64,000 bases of DNA from Shewanella cutis (GTDB lineage Bacteria; Pseudomonadota; Gammaproteobacteria; Enterobacterales; Shewanellaceae). The first letter of the stretch is position 1, and every line of letters starts with the position of its first letter. Where the stretch lies: contig NZ_JACSDI010000022.1 of NCBI RefSeq assembly GCF_022410515.1, positions 1 through 64,000 on the forward strand, read 5' to 3'. Below, one piece after another: positions 59,493 through 64,000 of this stretch. Under the pieces are notes generated by a model. The model searched no databases. It had not been told where the DNA came from and worked only from the letters and a program-made list of their open reading frames with translations. Both the position numbers and the translations under genes were made by a program.

Positions 59493-60935
59493 TTAGTACT
59501 TCCAAAAACTCGGATGAAACAGCACGGCCACGGTTAAAATTTCTAAGCGGCCAAGTAACATCCCCAAAGAGAGTGCCCACTTAGCCAAATCGGGCAGGGT
59601 GGAGAAGTTACCTACAGGGCCAATAATCGGCCCAAGCCCTGGCCCCACGTTGGACACGGCGGTAATTGCACCAGTAAAGCTGGTTATTGGGTCTAGACCC
59701 GTTAGTACCAGAATCACAGATAACCCAACGATTACGAACATATATAACAGCACAAAGGTAATCAGTGAGCGCACAATATCTTCAGTGATCAGGCGGTTGT
59801 TATAGCGTTCCCTAAAAATGCCATTGGGATGCAATTGCTGTTTTAATTGTTCGCGCATAATCGCGCCCGCAATTTGAAAACGGAAGATTTTAATCCCGCC
59901 AGAAGTAGAACCCGAACAGCTACCTACAAACATTAAGAACAGAAAGGCAATGTTGGCAAAGGCGCCCCAAGCGCCATAGTCTGTTAAACCATATCCAGTT
60001 GTCGTGACCACGGATACAACGTTAAAGCTGGATAAGCGTAGCGCATCAATGAGGGCGATATCACGGGTTTGCCACAACCAAAAGCCAATAGAGCAAGAAA
60101 CAAACGTGAGGAAAAATAAGAAGCCTTTGACTTGCGCATCGTTCCACACTTTTACATCACGCTGGTGGATCATCTGCACAAACATCAGCAGTGGCAAACC
60201 ACCTGCTGCCATAAAGACAACACCAACCCAGTGGGCAGAATTCGAAAACGCCGCCATCGAGCTATCAGAAGTCGAGTAGCCACCGGTCGAGAGAGTTGTC
60301 ATCGCGTGGTTGATGGCTTGGAACCACGTCATGCCAGCAAGATGGTAGGCAACACTGCAAATGATCGTTAGCAATATATAAATAAAAAATAGATGCTTGG
60401 CCATGCTTTGCGTGCGAGGAACCGCCTTATCACTCCAGTCCGATGACTCAGTACGGAACAGCCGCATACCACCGACGTTTAAGAAGGGCAAAATGGCTAC
60501 CGCCATCACGATAAAACCTATGCCGCCAAGCCATTGTAATAAGGATCGCCAGAGCAAGATGCTGTGATCCATGGTATCAAGCCCTGAGAGTACGGTAGAG
60601 CCTGTGGTGGTAATGCCCGACATGGTCTCGAAAAACGCATCGGTATAACCAATACCGTGGTATAGCGTAAAAGGCATGGCCGCAAACAGGCTCACGATCA
60701 ACCAAGTGAGACTGGTGAGCAGAAACATGTCGCGAATATTGAGGTTTATGCTTTTGCTTTGGCCGTTATGCAAACAGAGGCTAGCGCAAATTCCCGTCGC
60801 TAAAGCCGATAACATGAAAGAGCCTGCGGTTTCCTCGCCGTTGAACGCGGCAAGCAATAGGGGCGCTAACATAAAGGCTGTTAACATCGACAGAAACAGC
60901 CCCAAAATAAACAATAAGGGTCTAAAATTCAGCAT
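59493..60935 (-). CDS. trkH: Potassium uptake protein TrkH (paralogue 2)
   Basis: A second 480-residue TrkH-type channel subunit, with selectivity segments ITTTGSTVL, LSTGGYSTS, VTTTGYGLT and VSNVGPGLG. It lies 11 bases downstream of trkA on the same strand, so it is the copy co-transcribed with the regulatory subunit. It differs clearly from the copy at 56351. Confidence 0.95.
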   Translation of the reverse strand: MLNFRPLLFILGLFLSMLTAFMLAPLLLAAFNGEETAGSFMLSALATGICASLCLHNGQSKSINLNIRDMFLLTSLTWLIVSLFAAMPFTLYHGIGYTDAFFETMSGITTTGSTVLSGLDTMDHSILLWRSLLQWLGGIGFIVMAVAILPFLNVGGMRLFRTESSDWSDKAVPRTQSMAKHLFFIYILLTIICSVAYHLAGMTWFQAINHAMTTLSTGGYSTSDSSMAAFSNSAHWVGVVFMAAGGLPLLMFVQMIHQRDVKVWNDAQVKGFLFFLTFVSCSIGFWLWQTRDIALIDALRLSSFNVVSVVTTTGYGLTDYGAWGAFANIAFLFLMFVGSCSGSTSGGIKIFRFQIAGAIMREQLKQQLHPNGIFRERYNNRLITEDIVRSLITFVLLYMFVIVGLSVILVLTGLDPITSFTGAITAVSNVGPGLGPIIGPVGNFSTLPDLAKWALSLGMLLGRLEILTVAVLFHPSFWKY

Positions 60936-60946
60936 AAGATGGTGAC

Positions 60947-62356
60947 TTAGAAGAAGAAAGCGCTTGGTTGGAAAAGTTTCTCGACTTCGCCGACAAACTT
61001 TTTGTTCACGAGAAACAAAATAACGTGATCCCCTTGTTCTATTACCGTTTTATCATGAGCCATTAGCACTTCTTCATTGCGTACAATCGCACCAATCGTG
61101 GTTCCCGGTGGCAGCTTAATATCGCCAATGGCTTTGCCTACTACCTTCGAGGTGTTCGAATCACCGTGGGCAATCGCTTCAATGGCCTCTGCGGCACCGC
61201 GGCGTAACGAATACACGTTACAGATATCGCCTTGGCGAATATGGGTTAGCAAGGCTGATATCGTGGCCTGTTGCGGTGAAATGGCGATATCGATATTAGC
61301 TTCTTGCACAATATCAACATAGGCTTCGCGCTGGATCAGCACCATTACTTTTTTCGCCCCCATGCGCTTGGCTAACAGGGCGGACATGATGTTGGCTTCA
61401 TCGTCGTTGGTCACGGCAATAAACACGTCTGTTTGGTCGATATGTTCTTCGAGTAGCAACTCCTGATCGGATGCATCACCACAAAATACCGTGGTGTTTG
61501 CAAGCTGTTCAGAGAGCGCTTCTGCGCGTTCAAACTTATGTTCAATCAGTTTGACTGAATGAGTGCGCTCGAGGCGTTTAGCCAGCCCGAGTCCGATGTT
61601 GCCGCCACCAGCAATCATGATATTGCGGTAGGAGTTATCGAGCTTTTGCATTTCACTCATCACCGCGCGGATATGGCGGCTGTCGGCGACGAAAAACACT
61701 TCATCATCAGCTTCGATAATGGTTGTGCCGCGGGGCATGATTGGGCGACCTTGGCGGAAAATGGCAGCTACCCGGGTATCAATATTCGGCATATGTTCAC
61801 GTAGTGCGGCCAAGGCATTACCGACCAGTGGGCCACCGTAATAGGCGCGTACCGCAACTAGGCTCAATCGTCCTTCGGCAAATTCAAGCACTTGTAGAGC
61901 GCCGGGGTATTCGACCAAACGTTCAATGTAAGCGGTTACTAACTGTTCAGGTGCTATCAGCTCGTCAATAACAAAGCCACCGCGGGGGCGACCATCACTA
62001 TTTTTGGTTTCACTGTCGATAAATAATTTATCGCGCATGGCCAAATAGGGTTCAGAGCGGATACGGGCGATTTTGGTTGGGGTACCAAATAGGCTATAGG
62101 CCATTTGGCAGGCGACCATGTTGCATTCATCGCTGTTGGTTACCGCAATCAGCATATCTGCATCTTCGGCCCCTGCCTCTTTGAGTACATTGGGGTGGGC
62201 GCCATGGCCGGCCACAACGCGAAGGTCATATTTATCCTGCAGGGCGCGCAATCTGGATTTGTCACTGTCGACTATGGTGATATCGTTGTTTTCACCCACC
62301 AAATTTTCGGCCAAGGTTCCCCCAACTTGACCTGCACCTAATATGATAATTTTCAT
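60947..62356 (-). CDS. trkA: Trk system potassium uptake regulatory protein TrkA
   Basis: This cytoplasmic gating protein binds NAD(H) and nucleotides and controls TrkH. The 469 residues hold two RCK units: the first Rossmann motif is KIIILGAGQVGGTLAENL at the N-terminus, the second NIMIAGGGNIGLGLAKRLE near residue 245, each followed by a TrkA-C domain. It is between rsmB and trkH in one operon. Confidence 0.97.
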   Translation of the reverse strand: MKIIILGAGQVGGTLAENLVGENNDITIVDSDKSRLRALQDKYDLRVVAGHGAHPNVLKEAGAEDADMLIAVTNSDECNMVACQMAYSLFGTPTKIARIRSEPYLAMRDKLFIDSETKNSDGRPRGGFVIDELIAPEQLVTAYIERLVEYPGALQVLEFAEGRLSLVAVRAYYGGPLVGNALAALREHMPNIDTRVAAIFRQGRPIMPRGTTIIEADDEVFFVADSRHIRAVMSEMQKLDNSYRNIMIAGGGNIGLGLAKRLERTHSVKLIEHKFERAEALSEQLANTTVFCGDASDQELLLEEHIDQTDVFIAVTNDDEANIMSALLAKRMGAKKVMVLIQREAYVDIVQEANIDIAISPQQATISALLTHIRQGDICNVYSLRRGAAEAIEAIAHGDSNTSKVVGKAIGDIKLPPGTTIGAIVRNEEVLMAHDKTVIEQGDHVILFLVNKKFVGEVEKLFQPSAFFF

Positions 62357-62371
62357 GGCCTTGCTTACTTC

Positions 62372-63658
62372 CTAATGGGTCGCTTTCAATAAACGGGCGT
62401 AATAAAACCCATCCATGTTGTGTTGTCCTGGCGTGATTTGCCAACCTATATCTTGGCTTGAGGCCTGTTGGACGAGTGTATCTAGTTTAGCATCTGCGGT
62501 TCTGGCTAAAAATGCACTAATTTGGTCTCGATTTTCCTGCGGCAAAATGGAGCAAGTCGCATACAGAAGTGTGCCACCGGGTTTGAGCCACTTCCAGCAG
62601 TGATCCAAAATTTGTCTTTGTAGCTCAGCCAGCTCTTCTATGTCATGGTTTTTACGTAACCATTTGATATCGGGATGACGGCGGATTACTCCCGTCGCCG
62701 AGCAAGGTGCGTCGAGTAAGATACGATCAAATTGTTCGCCCTGCCACCATGAGTCGATATTGGCCGCATCGCCATGAATAACTTCCGCTTTTAATGACAA
62801 ACGGTCAAGATTCTGTTGCACACGTTCGAGGCGTTTAGCATCGAAATCGACGGCAACGAGCTTAATACTGGGTTCAAGTTCCAGCAAATGGCAACTTTTA
62901 CCACCGGGCGCTGCGCAGGCATCGAGAACCAGTTCGTTGGCTTGGGGGGCAAGTAGGGTTGCTGCCCATTGGGCTGCACCATCTTGTACTGAGGCCGCAC
63001 CTTCAAGGAAGTGCGGCAATGTTGCAACGTCTTTGGGGGCGGTAAGCAGGATTGCATCATCACTCAAGCCCGCGCTGGCTTCTATTTCAAGCTCACTCAG
63101 GGCGGTAAGGTATTCGTCGCGACTTTGGGAGAGGCGGTTGTTGCGCAGCCACATGGGGGGACGTTCATGACTTTGCTGGATAATCTCTTGCCAGTTGTCT
63201 GGGTAAGCGGCTTTTAAGCGTTTAATAAACCAACCCGGCGTGTTGTAGCTTAAGGTCTCTGACTCAGTGCTTAGCGGTGTTAATTGGCGCTGAATATTAC
63301 GCAGCACACCATTGACCACTTTGACCATGCCTTCAAACTTTAACTGACGGCAGGCTTCTGCGGTTTCGGATATGGCCGCGTGGCTCGGAATGCGGGTGAA
63401 GTAAAGTTGATAACAGCCAACAATTAATAGCTGGTGGATGATCCTTTGCTTACCTTTCAGCGGTTTGGCTAAACACTCCGCAACCCGTTTTTCTATCTGC
63501 GGCAAGGTGCGCATCACGCCATAGCAGAGCTCAGCCAGCAGGGCCTTATCTTTGCCGCTGGCAAGGTGTTTTTGCTGTTCTGGCAGGGCAACAGAAAGGG
63601 ATACGCCTTTTTCTAATACATCGAAGATGGCTTTAGCTGCCAGTGCACGCAAGTTCAT
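62372..63658 (-). CDS. rsmB: 16S rRNA (cytosine967-C5)-methyltransferase RsmB
   Basis: RsmB methylates C967 of 16S rRNA. The 428-residue protein has an N-terminal NusB-like RNA-binding domain (about 1-130) and a methyltransferase domain with SAM motif VLDACAAPGGKSCHLLEL and the two catalytic-site cysteine motifs DAPCSATGVIRRHPDI and ATCSILPQEN. It lies two bases after fmt. Confidence 0.97.
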   Translation of the reverse strand: MNLRALAAKAIFDVLEKGVSLSVALPEQQKHLASGKDKALLAELCYGVMRTLPQIEKRVAECLAKPLKGKQRIIHQLLIVGCYQLYFTRIPSHAAISETAEACRQLKFEGMVKVVNGVLRNIQRQLTPLSTESETLSYNTPGWFIKRLKAAYPDNWQEIIQQSHERPPMWLRNNRLSQSRDEYLTALSELEIEASAGLSDDAILLTAPKDVATLPHFLEGAASVQDGAAQWAATLLAPQANELVLDACAAPGGKSCHLLELEPSIKLVAVDFDAKRLERVQQNLDRLSLKAEVIHGDAANIDSWWQGEQFDRILLDAPCSATGVIRRHPDIKWLRKNHDIEELAELQRQILDHCWKWLKPGGTLLYATCSILPQENRDQISAFLARTADAKLDTLVQQASSQDIGWQITPGQHNMDGFYYARLLKATH

Positions 63659-63660
63659 GA

Positions 63661-64000
63661 TTATTGCGCCTCGTTGTTTAGGCGAGTGTTAGGGGTAAAC
63701 CATTCACCGCGGGCATTGAGTATGTCGGCTACGCTGAGCGGTTTCTTTCCGGGTAATTGCATGCTGAGCAGGGTCAACACGCCATCGCCAGTGGCAACAT
63801 CAATGCCTTTTTTGCTGGCGCTGATAATTGTGCCGGGTGCAGCAGTGCTGCTGGTTGTGCTGACTTGGGTCTGCCACACCTTAATAGTATTGCCTTGGTG
63901 CTCAAAATAGCTCACCGGCCATGGATTGAAGGCGCGCACTTCTTGCCACAATTGAGTGGCGGATTTTGTCCAGTCAAGCCTTGCTTCTTCTTTACTGAGT
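63661..64000 (-). CDS. fmt: Methionyl-tRNA formyltransferase, C-terminal part (truncated by window)
   Basis: The frame is open from the window edge to the stop at 63661 and shows the C-terminal domain of Fmt: LSKEEARLDWTKSATQLWQEVRAFNPWPVSYF. Fmt formylates initiator methionyl-tRNA. Only about 112 residues are visible and the N-terminal catalytic domain lies outside. The order fmt-rsmB-trkA matches E. coli. Confidence 0.95.
   Translation of the reverse strand, partial: LSKEEARLDWTKSATQLWQEVRAFNPWPVSYFEHQGNTIKVWQTQVSTTSSTAAPGTIISASKKGIDVATGDGVLTLLSMQLPGKKPLSVADILNARGEWFTPNTRLNNEAQ

Noticed and set aside
1..64000. CRISPR arrays, insertion sequences, prophage or tRNA genes
   Set aside because: No regularly spaced repeats, transposase or integrase frames, phage genes or cloverleaf-like CCA-ended stretches were seen.

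Overview
The window is a 64 kb piece of a Shewanella chromosome spanning the replication origin. The assignment rests on gene order and protein identity: mioC next to a PepTSo-type peptide transporter, then mnmE-yidC-yidD-rnpA-rpmH and dnaA-dnaN-recF-gyrB on one side, and mnmG-rsmG-parA-parB-atpIBEFHAGDC-glmU-glmS on the other. The peptide transporter is nearly identical to the crystallised Shewanella oneidensis protein as I remember it. No tRNA, rRNA, insertion sequence, prophage or CRISPR array was found.

Layout. 1-4.7 kb: start of an unidentified gene (minus), a small membrane-anchored protein, a menaquinone enzyme MenB of the Asp-containing (mycobacterial) type, a DUF2061 membrane protein behind a good Fur box, then glmS and its DeoR-type regulator with TTCGAA palindromes. 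4.8-8.6 kb: a TonB-dependent siderophore receptor and glmU. 8.7-15.7 kb: the complete nine-gene F1Fo ATP synthase operon. 15.9-20.3 kb: parB, parA, rsmG, mnmG. 20.34-20.67 kb: oriC, laid out as in E. coli (AT-rich GATC 13-mers on the mnmG side, DnaA boxes toward mioC). 20.7-22.9 kb: mioC and the peptide transporter.

23.2-29.6 kb holds what looks like an accessory insertion between the transporter and mnmE: a divergent AdeAB-like RND efflux pump and AdeRS-like two-component system, flanked by inverted repeats and without an outer-membrane factor. 29.7-40.2 kb: mnmE, yidC, yidD, rnpA, rpmH and the dnaA operon, with a GATC-rich dnaA control region. 40.3-50.3 kb: a GST, an HDOD protein, glyQS, tag, a giant beta-propeller amidohydrolase, a MOSC protein and tusA. 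50.5-56.3 kb: fadBA diverging from pepQ-yigZ. 56.3-64 kb: a trkH-hemG pair, an HlyU-like regulator, a second hemG, and the fmt-rsmB-trkA-trkH operon (fmt truncated by the window).

How the parts work together. Replication initiation (oriC, dnaA, dnaN, gyrB), origin segregation (ParAB plus five parS-like sites at 37.7-50.5 kb, all on the dnaA side) and core energy and translation functions are packed around the origin. The less expected observations are the five-site parS cluster (one site sitting in a perfect 26-bp palindrome between convergent genes), a nested, structured leader ahead of pepQ, the inserted efflux module, the Fur-linked DUF2061 gene, the isolated Asp-type MenB, and two adjacent hemG paralogues around a two-cysteine HlyU-type regulator. 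I did not find a clearly new multi-gene system; the best candidates for something undescribed are the pepQ leader structure and the Fur-linked DUF2061 gene.
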